A stretch of DNA of 64,000 nucleotides from Aquincola tertiaricarbonis. Lineage in GTDB: Bacteria > Pseudomonadota > Gammaproteobacteria > Burkholderiales > Burkholderiaceae_C. The translations under genes and the position numbers were made by a program. The notes beneath the pieces were generated by a model that saw nothing but the letters and a program-made list of their open reading frames with translations, had not been told where the DNA came from and did not search any database. Where the stretch lies: positions 3,658,001 to 3,722,000 of the forward strand of contig NZ_CP097636.1 of the NCBI RefSeq assembly GCF_023573145.1, read 5' to 3'. Of this stretch, positions 26,474 through 36,027 are shown piece after piece. Every line of letters starts with the position of its first letter. Position 1 is the first letter of the stretch.

Positions 26474-26513
26474 GCTGGGTGCCAGCCCGCGCCGATGGGC
26501 CTGCCGCTTGCCG

Positions 26514-26548
26514 AGATGGGCCGCCCGCTGGGCGGCTCATTTGTTTTT
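26514..26548 (+). terminator. intrinsic terminator after sbp
   Basis: GCCGCCC-GCT-GGGCGGC (26520-26536) is extended by six outer pairs, two of them G-U, to a 13-bp stem, and a T-rich tract (TTGTTTTT) ends at 26548. It separates sbp from the promoter of the second binding protein gene. Confidence 0.8.
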
Positions 26549-26551
26549 CGC

Positions 26552-26603
26552 ATAAGCAAACGCGAAAGCAATGGTTTGACCCGCGGTAACCAGGTAATAC
26601 ATT
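26552..26603 (+). promoter_or_regulatory. sulfur-type promoter of the second sbp-cysTWA operon
   Basis: ATAAG (26552-26556), five bases, then GCGAAAGCAATGGTTTGAC (26562-26580) and a -10-like TACATT (26598-26603); the 36-base step from GCG to -10 equals that of the two other sulfur promoters. Here a recognisable -35 (TTGACC, 26576-26581) is present, so it may have a higher basal level. Confidence 0.6.
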
Positions 26604-26631
26604 CGCCCCTCGCATTTAAGAACGGTCCGTT

Positions 26632-27663
26632 ATGAAAGCTTCATCTTTGCGTTCACCGTCGCTGCTGCGCCGCAGCCTGCTCGCGCTGGCCCTGGCCGGC
26701 AGCACCGGCCTGAGCTTTGCCGCCGGCCCCACGCTGCTGAACGTCAGCTACGACGTCTCCCGCGAGCTGTACAAGGAGGTCAATCCGGCCTTCCTGAAGC
26801 AGTGGAAGCAGCAGACCGGCGAAGATCTGACGATCAACCAGAGCCACGGTGGCTCCAGCAAGCAGGCCCGTTCGGTGCTGGAAGGGCTGGAAGCCGACGT
26901 GGTGACGATGAACCAGAGCAGCGACATCGACGTGCTGGCCACGCGCGGCAAGCTGCTGCCCGAGGACTGGGCCAAGCGCCTGCCCAACAACTCGTCGCCC
27001 ACCACCTCGGTCACCGTGATCCTGGTGCGCAAGGGCAACCCCAAGGCCATCAAGGACTGGGCCGACCTGGCCAAGCCCGGCATCAGCGTGGTGATTCCCA
27101 ACCCCAAGGTCACCGGCAACGGCCGCTACACCTACGTGGCGGCCTGGGGCTCGGTGCTGAAGGCGGGCGGCAACGCCGCGCAGGCGCGTGAGCTGGTGCA
27201 GAAGATGTTCGCCAACGTGCCGGTGTTCGACGGCGGAGGCCGCGCGGCCACCACCACCTTCGCGCAGCGCAACATCGGCGATGCGCTGGCCACGTTCGAG
27301 AGCGAGGTCAACCTCATCAAGGCCGAGTTCGGCGACAACTTCGATGTGGTCTACCCCAAGTCGACCATCCTGGCCGAGAACCCGGTGGCGGTGATCGACA
27401 AGGTGGTGGACAAGAAGGGCACCCGCAAGCAGGCCGAGGCGTACCTGAAGTTCCTGTACACCGACACGGCGCAGGAGATTGCGGCCAAGCACCAGCTGCG
27501 CCCGCGCTCGCCCGCGCTGCTGGCCAAGTACGCCAAGGACTTCCCGGCTGTCACCACCTTCACGATCGACGACTACTTCGGCGGCTGGAGCAAGGCCCAG
27601 AAGGACCACTTCGACGATGGCGCCATCTATGACCAGCTGCTGGCGGCTGGCCGCAAAAAGTGA
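26632..27663 (+). CDS. Sbp paralogue with altered anion pocket
   Basis: 343 residues, signal peptide ending near LSFAAG. It is clearly homologous to the preceding Sbp over its whole length, but the sulfate-contact positions differ: SGG becomes T161-G162-N163, Ala of GARGST becomes Gly, and the indole donor Trp becomes F222 (ATFESE). HGGSS keeps the first serine. It is co-transcribed with cysTWA (the cysT GTG overlaps its stop), so it feeds that importer, possibly with another oxyanion such as thiosulfate or an organic sulfate. Annotation as plain sulfate-binding protein would hide this. Confidence 0.88.
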   Translation: MKASSLRSPSLLRRSLLALALAGSTGLSFAAGPTLLNVSYDVSRELYKEVNPAFLKQWKQQTGEDLTINQSHGGSSKQARSVLEGLEADVVTMNQSSDIDVLATRGKLLPEDWAKRLPNNSSPTTSVTVILVRKGNPKAIKDWADLAKPGISVVIPNPKVTGNGRYTYVAAWGSVLKAGGNAAQARELVQKMFANVPVFDGGGRAATTTFAQRNIGDALATFESEVNLIKAEFGDNFDVVYPKSTILAENPVAVIDKVVDKKGTRKQAEAYLKFLYTDTAQEIAAKHQLRPRSPALLAKYAKDFPAVTTFTIDDYFGGWSKAQKDHFDDGAIYDQLLAAGRKK

Positions 27664-28505
27664 TCTTCTCGCGCACCCTGCTCAAGCGGCACAGCGTGCT
27701 GCCCGGCTTTGACATCACGCTGGGCTTCACGCTGCTGTACCTGAGCCTGATCGTCCTCATCCCGCTGTCGGCGGCTTTCCTCAAGACCTTCACCCTCACC
27801 TGGCCGGCCTTCTGGGAGGCGGTGGCCTCGCCGCGGGTGGTGGCCTCGTACCGGCTCACCTTCGGCGCCTCGTTCGCCGCGGCGGTGCTCAACGGCTTCT
27901 TCGGGCTGGTGATCGCCTGGGTGCTGGTGCGCTATGAGTTCCCCGGCAAGCGCATCATCGACGCGCTGGTGGACCTGCCGTTTGCGCTGCCCACCGCGGT
28001 GGCCGGCATCGCGCTCACCGCCATCTACGCCACCAACGGCTGGATCGGCCAGTACCTGGCGCCGCTGGGCATCAAGGTCTCGTTCACGCCGCTGGGCGTG
28101 TTCGTGGCGCTGGTGTTCATCGGCCTGCCCTTCGTGGTGCGCACGCTGCAGCCGGTGCTGGAAGACCTGCACAAGGAGGTGGAGGAAGCCGCCGCCACGC
28201 TGGGCGCCAGCCGCGCACAGACCTTCCGCCGCGTGATCTTCCCGATCCTGATGCCGGCGCTGCTCACCGGCTTTGCGCTGGCCTTCGCACGTGCGCTGGG
28301 CGAGTACGGGTCGGTGATCTTCATCGCCGGCAACATGCCGATGATCTCGGAGATCACGCCGCTGCTGATCATCACCAAGCTGGAGCAGTACGACTACGCC
28401 GGTGCCACCGCCATCGCGGTGGTGATGCTGGTGATCTCGTTCGTGATGCTGCTGCTGATCAACCTGCTGCAGGCCTGGGCGCGTCGCCGCCAGGGTGGAA
28501 ACTAG
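27660..28505 (+). CDS. cysT: sulfate/thiosulfate ABC permease CysT (CysU)
   Basis: 281 residues, GTG start overlapping the binding-protein gene by four bases. About six membrane helices; the ATPase-contact loop is [20 protein letters not shown], and [15 protein letters not shown] is typical of CysT. It forms the inner-membrane channel together with CysW. It ends one codon before cysW. Confidence 0.95.
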   Translation: MIFSRTLLKRHSVLPGFDITLGFTLLYLSLIVLIPLSAAFLKTFTLTWPAFWEAVASPRVVASYRLTFGASFAAAVLNGFFGLVIAWVLVRYEFPGKRIIDALVDLPFALPTAVAGIALTAIYATNGWIGQYLAPLGIKVSFTPLGVFVALVFIGLPFVVRTLQPVLEDLHKEVEEAAATLGASRAQTFRRVIFPILMPALLTGFALAFARALGEYGSVIFIAGNMPMISEITPLLIITKLEQYDYAGATAIAVVMLVISFVMLLLINLLQAWARRRQGGN

Positions 28506-29378
28506 ATGACTGCATCAACCATACCGCCGCGCAGCGCGCTGGCGGCCACTGCCGAGCCGGCCTGGGTGCGGCGCACGCTGATCGGCGTGGCGCTGGCCTT
28601 CCTGGCCTTCTTCCTCTTCGTGCCGCTGGTGGCGGTGTTCTATGAAGCGCTGAAAAAGGGCACCGACGTGTACCTGGCCGCACTGACCGAAGCCGACGCG
28701 CTGTCGGCGATCAAGCTCACGCTGATCGCCGCTGCCGTCTCGGTGCCGCTGAACCTGGTGTTCGGCGTGGCCGCGGCCTGGTGCATTGCCAAGTTCGACT
28801 TCCGCGGCAAGAACGTGCTGCTGACGCTGATCGACCTGCCGTTCTCGGTCAGCCCGGTCATCGTGGGCCTGATCTACATGCTGGTGTTCGGCCTGCAGGG
28901 CTGGTTCGGCGAGTCGCTGCGCGACCACGACATCAAGATCGTGTTCGCGCTGCCGGGCATCGTGCTGGCCACGGTGTTCGTCACCTTCCCGTTCGTGGCC
29001 CGCGAGCTGATTCCGCTGATGCAGGCGCAGGGCCAGGAGCAGGAAGAAGCCGCGCGGGTGCTGGGCGCCAACGGCTGGCAGATCTTCTGGCGCGTGACGC
29101 TGCCCAACGTGAAGTGGGCGGTGCTGTACGGCGTGATCCTGTGCAACGCGCGGGCGATGGGCGAGTTCGGCGCGGTGTCGGTGGTTTCGGGCCACATCCG
29201 CGGCCAGACCAACACCATGCCGCTGCACATCGAGATCCTCTACAACGAATACCAGTTCGCGGCCGCCTTCGCGGTGGCCTCGCTGCTGGCCGGCCTGGCG
29301 CTGGTGACCCTGGTGCTGAAGCTGCTGGTCGAGCGCAAGGTGCGCGCCGAGAAGGCGCTCGCAGGAAACGAAGCATGA
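28506..29378 (+). CDS. cysW: sulfate/thiosulfate ABC permease CysW
   Basis: 290 residues, starting directly after the cysT stop. Membrane helices and motifs [19 protein letters not shown] and [21 protein letters not shown] (the EAA loop) identify CysW, as does the late segment [18 protein letters not shown]. Overlaps cysA by four bases (ATGA). Confidence 0.95.
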   Translation: MTASTIPPRSALAATAEPAWVRRTLIGVALAFLAFFLFVPLVAVFYEALKKGTDVYLAALTEADALSAIKLTLIAAAVSVPLNLVFGVAAAWCIAKFDFRGKNVLLTLIDLPFSVSPVIVGLIYMLVFGLQGWFGESLRDHDIKIVFALPGIVLATVFVTFPFVARELIPLMQAQGQEQEEAARVLGANGWQIFWRVTLPNVKWAVLYGVILCNARAMGEFGAVSVVSGHIRGQTNTMPLHIEILYNEYQFAAAFAVASLLAGLALVTLVLKLLVERKVRAEKALAGNEA

Positions 29379-30430
29379 GCATTGAGATCCGCAACCTGAA
29401 CAAGGCCTTCGGCAAGACGGTCGTCTGCGACAACCTGAACCTCGACATCCCGTCGGGCGAGCTGGTGGCGCTGCTGGGGCCTTCAGGCTCGGGCAAGACC
29501 TCGCTGCTGCGCATCATCGCGGGGCTGGAACGGCCCGATTCGGGCACCGTGCTGTTCGGCGGCAAGGACGCCACCTTCGACGACGTGCGCGACCGCAACG
29601 TGGGCTTCGTGTTCCAGCACTATGCGCTGTTCGCGCACATGTCCATCTTCGAGAACGTGGCCTTCGGGCTGCGGGTGCGGCCCAAGGCCACGCGGCCGAG
29701 CGAGGCCGAGATCCGCAGCAAGGTGAGCGCACTGCTCAAGCTGGTGCAGCTGGACTGGATCGCCGACCGCTACCCGCACCAGCTGTCGGGCGGCCAGCGG
29801 CAGCGCATAGCGCTGGCGCGGGCGCTGGCAGTGGAGCCGCAGGTGCTGCTGCTGGACGAGCCTTTCGGCGCGCTGGACGCCAAGGTGCGCAAGGAACTGC
29901 GCCGCTGGCTGCGCCGGCTGCACGACGAGATGCACGTGACCAGCGTCTTCGTCACCCACGACCAGGACGAAGCCATGGAAGTGGCCGACCGGGTGGTGGT
30001 GATGAACCAGGGCCGCATCGAGCAGGAAGGCTCGCCCGACCAGGTGTACGACCACCCGGCGACGCCCTTCGTGCTGCAGTTCCTGGGCGACGTGAACCTG
30101 TTCCACGGCCGCCTGGGCCATGCGCCCGGCGGTGCCGAGGGCCCGGTGAGCTACGTGCGCCCGCACGAGCTGGACATCGTCGACCGGCCCGACGAGAACA
30201 CCTGGCCGGTGACGCTGTCGCAGGCGCTGACGGTGGGCCCGCTGACGCGCGTGGAGTTCAAGCGCAACGACGACGGCAGCTACGTGGACGTGGAGCTGCC
30301 GCGCGAGGCCTGGCATGTGCTGCGCGACAAGCTGCAGCTCAAGCCCGGCAGCCCGGCCCACCTGCGGCCGCGGCGCGTGACGCGCTTCGACGACCACAAC
30401 GCGCCGATCGACCCCGCCGCGGCGATCTGA
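29375..30430 (+). CDS. cysA: sulfate/thiosulfate ABC transporter ATPase CysA
   Basis: 351 residues. Walker [10 protein letters not shown] (35-43), [13 protein letters not shown]-loop region, [16 protein letters not shown] signature, [12 protein letters not shown]alker B and [13 protein letters not shown]-loop are intact; the C-terminal TOBE-like domain contains YVRPHELDI, typical of CysA. It energises uptake for both binding proteins encoded upstream. It converges on the PEP-CTERM gene with only three bases between stops. Confidence 0.96.
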   Translation: MSIEIRNLNKAFGKTVVCDNLNLDIPSGELVALLGPSGSGKTSLLRIIAGLERPDSGTVLFGGKDATFDDVRDRNVGFVFQHYALFAHMSIFENVAFGLRVRPKATRPSEAEIRSKVSALLKLVQLDWIADRYPHQLSGGQRQRIALARALAVEPQVLLLDEPFGALDAKVRKELRRWLRRLHDEMHVTSVFVTHDQDEAMEVADRVVVMNQGRIEQEGSPDQVYDHPATPFVLQFLGDVNLFHGRLGHAPGGAEGPVSYVRPHELDIVDRPDENTWPVTLSQALTVGPLTRVEFKRNDDGSYVDVELPREAWHVLRDKLQLKPGSPAHLRPRRVTRFDDHNAPIDPAAAI

Positions 30431-30433
30431 CCA

Positions 30434-31657
30434 TCAGGCCGTCTGGCGACGGCGGCGGGCGATGCCCGCCACCAGGCCCAGGCCGCCCAGCATCAGCGCA
30501 TAGGTGCTGGGCTCGGGCACGGCGACCGTCAGCGGCGTCTGCGTCAGGCCCACGGTGCCGGCGCTGCTGAAGGTCAGGCCCACCACGAAGGCGGTCGGGT
30601 CGTCGGGGTTGAGCGCCGCGTCCGTCTCGATGCCGCGCAGGCTGAAGCGGGTGGTGCCCGCCGCGAAGGTGTATTCCTCACCCGCATGCAGGTCGGTGCC
30701 GCTGTCCACGAACTGTGTGCCGTTCCACAGCCACAGGTCGTAGCTGCCATCGCCGATGGCATCGCGGATGGTGAGCGTGGCGAACGAGGGCGAACCGGCG
30801 TCCAGCACGTAGTCGTAGCCGGTGGCCACCACCGGGTCGATCCACACCCGCTGGTTCAGCTGCACGTTGAAGTTGAAGCGGAAGCTGCCGTCCACCACCA
30901 CCGGCATCAGCGGGTTGGAAGGCGACAGGCCCGGCGTGTCACCGTTGCGCACCGCGAAGGTCCACAACCCCGGCGTATCGGCCGACACGTTGCTCTGGCT
31001 GACCAGGTTCAGCACGCCCTCGGTACGCGAGGCCGGCAGCGTGTAGTAGTTGCGGCCGGTGCCATCGTCGTACCCCGCCTGCGCGGCGATGTTGTCCGAC
31101 ACGTCACCGGTCGTCCACTGCAGCTGCTGGTAGCGGAAGTCGAAGTCGAAGTTGCCGGCGCCGGTATCGGCCCGGTTGCGCAGCACCAGCTGGAAGTTGT
31201 TCAGCTTGTCGGTGTGGCTGCTGTAGTAGCCCACGTTGTGCCAGGTGACGACCACGGTGTTGGCATTGGGCGAGGCCACGTACACCGCATTGCCGCCCAG
31301 GCTGGCCGCCGCTCCGCGGGTGTCCACGTCGGCCCACCAGGGCGCGATCATCGGCTGGTCGCTGACCGGGAACGGGTTGGGCGTGTAGTCGGGCAACGGG
31401 CTGTTGAAGGTGATGTTGCCGTTGTTGTTGACGTAGAAGCTGTTGAAAACGTTGCCGAAGAAGTTCAGCGAGAACGGCAGGTTCAACAGGCTGCTGGACT
31501 CATCGTCGTTGGCCAACATGGCCAGCTCACCGAAGCCGGCAACACCCCCGAAGCCGTCGAGCAGCGAAGCGGCATGGGACGCGGGCATGGCCAGGGTGGA
31601 CAGCAGCGCAGCGGCTGCCAGGCACGACAGGCGGTGCCGGGTGCGGGTGAAAGACAT
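30434..31657 (-). CDS. PEP-CTERM protein with nidogen-like (NIDO) domain
   Basis: 407 residues from the ATG at 31657, chosen for its GAGGAG ribosome site and the signal peptide that follows (ends near SHAAS). The main domain (FYVNNNGNITF, PMIAPWWADVDTR, VVTWHNVGYY) matches NIDO/nidogen-like extracellular domains. The C-terminus is a full PEP-CTERM sorting signal: VPEPSTYALML, a hydrophobic stretch, then RRRR (380-407). An exosortase such as XrtA is expected to cut it during export; the presumed regulators PrsK/PrsR are encoded 25 kb away. Probably an extracellular-matrix or surface protein. Confidence 0.92.
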   Translation of the reverse strand: MSFTRTRHRLSCLAAAALLSTLAMPASHAASLLDGFGGVAGFGELAMLANDDESSSLLNLPFSLNFFGNVFNSFYVNNNGNITFNSPLPDYTPNPFPVSDQPMIAPWWADVDTRGAAASLGGNAVYVASPNANTVVVTWHNVGYYSSHTDKLNNFQLVLRNRADTGAGNFDFDFRYQQLQWTTGDVSDNIAAQAGYDDGTGRNYYTLPASRTEGVLNLVSQSNVSADTPGLWTFAVRNGDTPGLSPSNPLMPVVVDGSFRFNFNVQLNQRVWIDPVVATGYDYVLDAGSPSFATLTIRDAIGDGSYDLWLWNGTQFVDSGTDLHAGEEYTFAAGTTRFSLRGIETDAALNPDDPTAFVVGLTFSSAGTVGLTQTPLTVAVPEPSTYALMLGGLGLVAGIARRRRQTA

Positions 31658-31742
31658 GGGGGTACTCCTCTGCTTGTATAGACATCTTGGGTGCCTGCTC
31701 CCGCAGGCCCCCTGAAATGTCTCCGCATCCCGCTTCGGAGTG

Positions 31743-31839
31743 CCCCCCTCCATCAGGGGGAGATGCGCCATCCGGCGGCTCGCTTCTAGGGATTGCCCGG
31801 GCCTCCGGGGGCCGCGAGCGCTGCGAGCTGGGGGGCCTC
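31743..31839. repeat. dispersed intergenic element, diverged copy C
   Basis: The right part, CGCGAGCGCTGCGAGCTGGG (31813-31832), matches the GCGAGCGCAGCGAGCTTGGG core of copy A; the left part is a C-run/G-run hairpin (CCCCC-TCCATCA-GGGGG around 31743-31760). It lies after the M14 gene stop and before the PEP-CTERM promoter, again at a gene 3' end. Confidence 0.5.
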
Positions 31840-31858
31840 GCCCCTCGCCCTTGGTCCT

Positions 31859-33571
31859 TCAGTCGAGCGACACCTCGGTGCGCACCGTGCCGGCCCGGTC
31901 GGCGCGGGCGGTCAGGGCCAGGCGGGTGCCCACCGGGGCGCGGACCACCCATTCGGCCACGGCGCGGTCGGCCGTCAGCTCACGGTTGGGCAGGAAGGCC
32001 TGTTGCGAGACCTTGGGCGCATGGCCTTCCAGCTGCGGGCCCTCGAAGCGTTCCTTGCCGCTGACCAGCGACACCTCGGCCGCATCGGGCAGATGGATCT
32101 CGAACACCACGCCACGCACCGTCTTGCGCTGCAGCGCCCGGCGGCTGACGTAACTGGGCAGCCAGCCGGCGTTGGTGACGGCGAAGCGCACCCGCCAGGT
32201 GTCCGGGCCCAGCGCCCGCACCTCGGTGCGCAGCATCTCCAGCTTGGGCAGGCTCAGCGCCAGCTGGGTCATCCAGGCCGGGAAGCGCGCCACCTCACGC
32301 TCACGCAGGTGCGGCGGCGGGTTGCGCCAGAAGTTCATGCGGTCCCAGCCGCCGATCTCCACCGCGCCCAGCTGCGGATGCTGGAAAGGCTTCCAGTCCA
32401 CATGGGCCAGGCCGCCGCACTGCTCGTCGCTCCACTTCAGCAGCTTGAGGTCGTCCTCGGCCGGGTGCTCGCGGTACCAGTCGATCCACTTGTAGCCGGT
32501 GATGCCGGCCTCGCGGTTGGGCGCCCACAGCTCCACCGTCCAGAACAGCGCGCCCAGGTGCTCGTACAACCAGTCCTGGGTGCCGCTGATGTGCTCCTTC
32601 GGGTGGTACTTGAACTCGTGGTGGATGCTCACGCAGGGGTAGCCGGTGAGCTTCTCGCCGATGCCCGAGAGCTTGCGGTACAGCCACAGGTCCTCGGGGA
32701 TCATGTCGTCGTCGCTGCCACTGCCCAGCGGCCGCAGGATGACGCCGCTGTGCGTGTGGTAGCTGATGCCGCCGCCGATGTTGGGGTGGGACACGATGAA
32801 GTCCACCATCGCCCGCACCTCGGGCTCGCTGGTGGGGTAAGGGCCGGCGCCGGCCTGCTCGAACTCCTGCCGCCAGCCGCTGGGAAAGTTGCGGTTGAGG
32901 TCCAGGCCTTCGGGGTCGCGGTTCAGGCTGGCCTGCAGACCGTCGTAGTTCTTCAGCGTGCCTTCGGGCAGCAGGCGGAAGTACTCGCCGCCGAACTCGC
33001 CGGGCTCGCGTGCGATCAGCAGGCGCGGCTCGTCGGGGTGGCGCTTCCACGGCCCGTTGGGATCGCCGATGCGCATGCTGAGGATGCGGCCGTCGCCGTC
33101 CACGTCCTCCAGCGTCAGGCCTTCCACCGGCTCTTCGTCGTAGGGGTAGCGGCGCACCGAGGAGCGGATGTGCCGCGGCCGGTCGGCCAGCGCCAGCTCG
33201 GCACCGTCGGGGTTGAGCCGCGGGCACAGGTAGATGCAGCGGGTGTCCAGCAGCCGGGTCACTTCGCGGTCTTCACCGTAGCGGCTGAGCAGCTGGTGCA
33301 GGTAGTACAGGCACGCGGTGCTGGCCGTCAGCTCGGCGGCGTGGATGTTGCCGTCGACCCAGAAGGCGGGCTTGTCGGTGTCGTCGCCAGTGGCGGCGTT
33401 CGTGACGGCCAGCAGCCAGATGTCGCGGCCCTCGAAGCTGCGGCCGATGCTGCGCAGCTGCACCAGGTGCGGCCGCGCGGCGGCGTAGGCCTGCAGCAGC
33501 GCGGTCAAGGCGTCGTAGCGCAGGAACTGGTCGAAGGCGGGGCTGGGCAGGGCTGCGGCAGGGTCGGTCAT
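31859..33571 (-). CDS. M14 family zinc carboxypeptidase-like protein
   Basis: 570 residues from the ATG at 33571, without an obvious signal peptide. The zinc motif HxxE is H77-A-A-E80 (VDGNIHAAEL); the third ligand histidine is in SYHTHSG and the catalytic glutamate probably in FWTVELWAP. RNFPSGW, LNPDGAEL and YPTSEPEVRAM are typical M14 segments. The C-terminal ~110 residues form a beta-rich extension (VRFAVTNAGWLPSYVSRRAL). It likely trims peptides or amino-acid conjugates; the exact substrate is unknown. It starts 41 bp after the VanZ-like gene. Confidence 0.87.
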   Translation of the reverse strand: MTDPAAALPSPAFDQFLRYDALTALLQAYAAARPHLVQLRSIGRSFEGRDIWLLAVTNAATGDDTDKPAFWVDGNIHAAELTASTACLYYLHQLLSRYGEDREVTRLLDTRCIYLCPRLNPDGAELALADRPRHIRSSVRRYPYDEEPVEGLTLEDVDGDGRILSMRIGDPNGPWKRHPDEPRLLIAREPGEFGGEYFRLLPEGTLKNYDGLQASLNRDPEGLDLNRNFPSGWRQEFEQAGAGPYPTSEPEVRAMVDFIVSHPNIGGGISYHTHSGVILRPLGSGSDDDMIPEDLWLYRKLSGIGEKLTGYPCVSIHHEFKYHPKEHISGTQDWLYEHLGALFWTVELWAPNREAGITGYKWIDWYREHPAEDDLKLLKWSDEQCGGLAHVDWKPFQHPQLGAVEIGGWDRMNFWRNPPPHLREREVARFPAWMTQLALSLPKLEMLRTEVRALGPDTWRVRFAVTNAGWLPSYVSRRALQRKTVRGVVFEIHLPDAAEVSLVSGKERFEGPQLEGHAPKVSQQAFLPNRELTADRAVAEWVVRAPVGTRLALTARADRAGTVRTEVSLD

Positions 33572-33612
33572 GGTGGCGGTGTGTGGAAGGGCCGCGGTGG
33601 ACGCTGGCAGGC

Positions 33613-36027
33613 TCAGGCTGTCTTCACCCGGCGGGAGGAGGAAGTGCCGCGGTGGCGCTTGGCGGGCAGGCTGCGCAGCGCGGTCACGCGGCGCCAGCCT
33701 GGCCGCTGCAACAGCACGGTCAGCCCGAACAGCAAGCCGCAGGCCGCGACGTAACGTTCGATCAGCGCGCTGCCGCCGGCGTAGTGCTCGCGGTCGGCCG
33801 ACAGCAGGAACTGCGCGGCGGAGAAAGCCTTGCCGTACTTCAGCAGCATCGGCTCGCTGCCTTGCCACAGCGCCAGCGTGGCCAGCGGCCAGGCCAGCAG
33901 CATGAGCACCACCAGCGGCACACGGCGGCGCGCGCCGGCCAGCAGCGCCGCCAGACAGGCGCCGGTGGCGAAGAGGCCCGCCACGCCGATGAACAGCAGC
34001 GCACTGGCCAGCGGGCCGCCGCCATCGCGCATCAGCTCGGTCAGGTTGTCGGTGGCGGCCCAGCTCACCACCACCAGGTGCAGGGGCACGGCGGCCGCCA
34101 GCGTGAGCAGCAGCCAGCGGGTCAGCATGCCGTGCGACTGCGCGGTGGCCAGCCAGCGCACGCCCCACACCGCGCCCAGCGCGGCCAGCGTGAGGGCGGC
34201 ATGCAGCGCGGCATAACGGCCCCACTCCTCCAGCTCGCCCGGCCAGCCCAGCACCGGCGAGCCCACCACGTCCCACAGGCTTTCGTCGGGCACCACAGTG
34301 GTGAGCAGCAGGCCGGTGAACACGCTGGCCGCCAGCACCGCGGCCAGCAGCCAGGCGCTGCGGCGGCGCGCCGCCAGCAGCCGCTCATACAGCCACAGCG
34401 GTGCCGCCAGCAGCAGCGCCAGCGCCACCGAGAGACCCAGCGCCGTCCACAGGCCGACCAGGCCGCCGGGCAACAGCTCCACCACGTTGTAGGGCGCGCC
34501 CGGCAGCCGCGCGGCGCGCCACAGCAGCACGGCCAGCGCCAGGGTCAGCGCCGCGTCCAGCCACAGGCCGGTGGCCGGGCGGGCCGGCGCGGCCGGCGGC
34601 GGGGGCGCGTCCGCGGCGGCGCGCTCCGTCACGGTGGCGGTTCGTACGCTGGCACCCCCCATGGCACGCCCCGCGGCCATTGCTGCCCACAGCCGCCCGC
34701 CGATGAACAGGCCCACCCACGCGCCCGCGGCTTCCAGCAGCGCATCGGTGAAATCGGCCACCTTGCCCGGCAGCGCCAGCTGGCCGCCTTCCACCACCAG
34801 CGCCAGCAGCAGCGCCAGCACGGCGCCCCGGCGGTGCCAGCGGCGGCGTTGCGCCGCATCGCCCGCGCTGCGCTGCGCGGCCCAGCCGGCCCACAGCAGC
34901 CCGCCGGGCAGAAACACCAGCGACTTGCGCAGCAGCTCGTTCAGCGCATGGAATTCGGTGCCGGCGTAGTAGGTGACGAAGGGCACCCGCAGCGCATCGT
35001 TCCAGCGCGCGGCCAGGCTGCTGCTGCCCCAGCCGAAGTTGAACGGGTACCAGAAGAGCGCCAGCGCGGCCAGCGCCCACAGCAGCAGCCATGGCCGCCA
35101 GGCCACCCGCTGCAGTCCACCCCCGGTGTGCAGCACCGCCGCCAGCAGCGCGCCCAGGCCGCAACCCAGGCCGCCGGTGATCACGTCGGTGGTACTGGTC
35201 ACGCGCGAGTAGACGAAGAGCTGCAGCACTTCCAGCGCCGCCGCCAACAGCACACCGCGCAGCACCACCTGCCCGGTGGGCTGCCCGGCCATGCGCCACA
35301 GCAGTCCCACCGGCACCCACAGCAGCAGGTCCACCGCCATGTCGTACAAGGCCTGCACCGGGTCCTGCGCCAGGTCGGTGAAGGGAATCAGGTCGACGCG
35401 GCCTTCCTGCCACTTGTGGTACAGCTCCACGGGGCTGATGGTGAGGTCCAGTGGCATCACCGCGAACAGCACCAGCAGCAGCAGATAGGCCTGCAGGATG
35501 CGCCCGGCCAGCGGCCGCGCCCCTTCGGCCTGCCACCAGCCCAGCGCCCAGCCGCGCAGCCGCGGCGCCGCCAGCCCGTGGGCCAGCAGGCCCAGTACCG
35601 CACCGGCGGATTCGGCCGCGATGTCGTTGAGCGAGACGGTGCGCGCCGGAAAGAACACCTGCGTGAACTCGATGGCCACCGCCAGCCCGCAGCAGCTCAG
35701 CGCGATCAGCCCACTGCCCAGCCAGGCCAGCGGCCCCCGGCGCGCGCCCAGCAGCCACTCGCGCAGCAGAAAGGCCAGCGGCACGAACAGCAGCAGGTTG
35801 GCCACCAGGTCGGCGCGTGAGGCGATGCCCAGTTGCAGCATCGGCGTGTTGGCAAAGCGGCGCAGCGCTTCGTCCAGCGGCAGCGGCACCAGCCGCAGCG
35901 GCACCAGGCTGCCGTAGATGACGAAGGCCAGGTAGCCCAGCAGCAGCACGCCCACCAGCCGCCGCAGCGAAGCCGCTGCCGCGGACGATGCCGCCATGGC
36001 CGGTGGTGCCAGGGCCACCGGCGACAT
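33613..36027 (-). CDS. large membrane protein with three VanZ-like repeats
   Basis: 804 residues, almost all hydrophobic helices. Three successive VanZ-like modules end in the same pattern E..Q...D...G: AIEFTQ with D135, ALEVLQ with D281, and VVEGGQ with D428. Ordinary VanZ proteins have one module of ~150 residues. The remaining ~300 residues are further membrane helices without a recognised motif. VanZ homologues alter glycopeptide sensitivity or surface polymers, but the biochemical role is unknown. Start and the upstream amidotransferase stop overlap by one base (TGATG). Confidence 0.85.
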   Translation of the reverse strand: MSPVALAPPAMAASSAAAASLRRLVGVLLLGYLAFVIYGSLVPLRLVPLPLDEALRRFANTPMLQLGIASRADLVANLLLFVPLAFLLREWLLGARRGPLAWLGSGLIALSCCGLAVAIEFTQVFFPARTVSLNDIAAESAGAVLGLLAHGLAAPRLRGWALGWWQAEGARPLAGRILQAYLLLLVLFAVMPLDLTISPVELYHKWQEGRVDLIPFTDLAQDPVQALYDMAVDLLLWVPVGLLWRMAGQPTGQVVLRGVLLAAALEVLQLFVYSRVTSTTDVITGGLGCGLGALLAAVLHTGGGLQRVAWRPWLLLWALAALALFWYPFNFGWGSSSLAARWNDALRVPFVTYYAGTEFHALNELLRKSLVFLPGGLLWAGWAAQRSAGDAAQRRRWHRRGAVLALLLALVVEGGQLALPGKVADFTDALLEAAGAWVGLFIGGRLWAAMAAGRAMGGASVRTATVTERAAADAPPPPAAPARPATGLWLDAALTLALAVLLWRAARLPGAPYNVVELLPGGLVGLWTALGLSVALALLLAAPLWLYERLLAARRRSAWLLAAVLAASVFTGLLLTTVVPDESLWDVVGSPVLGWPGELEEWGRYAALHAALTLAALGAVWGVRWLATAQSHGMLTRWLLLTLAAAVPLHLVVVSWAATDNLTELMRDGGGPLASALLFIGVAGLFATGACLAALLAGARRRVPLVVLMLLAWPLATLALWQGSEPMLLKYGKAFSAAQFLLSADREHYAGGSALIERYVAACGLLFGLTVLLQRPGWRRVTALRSLPAKRHRGTSSSRRVKTA

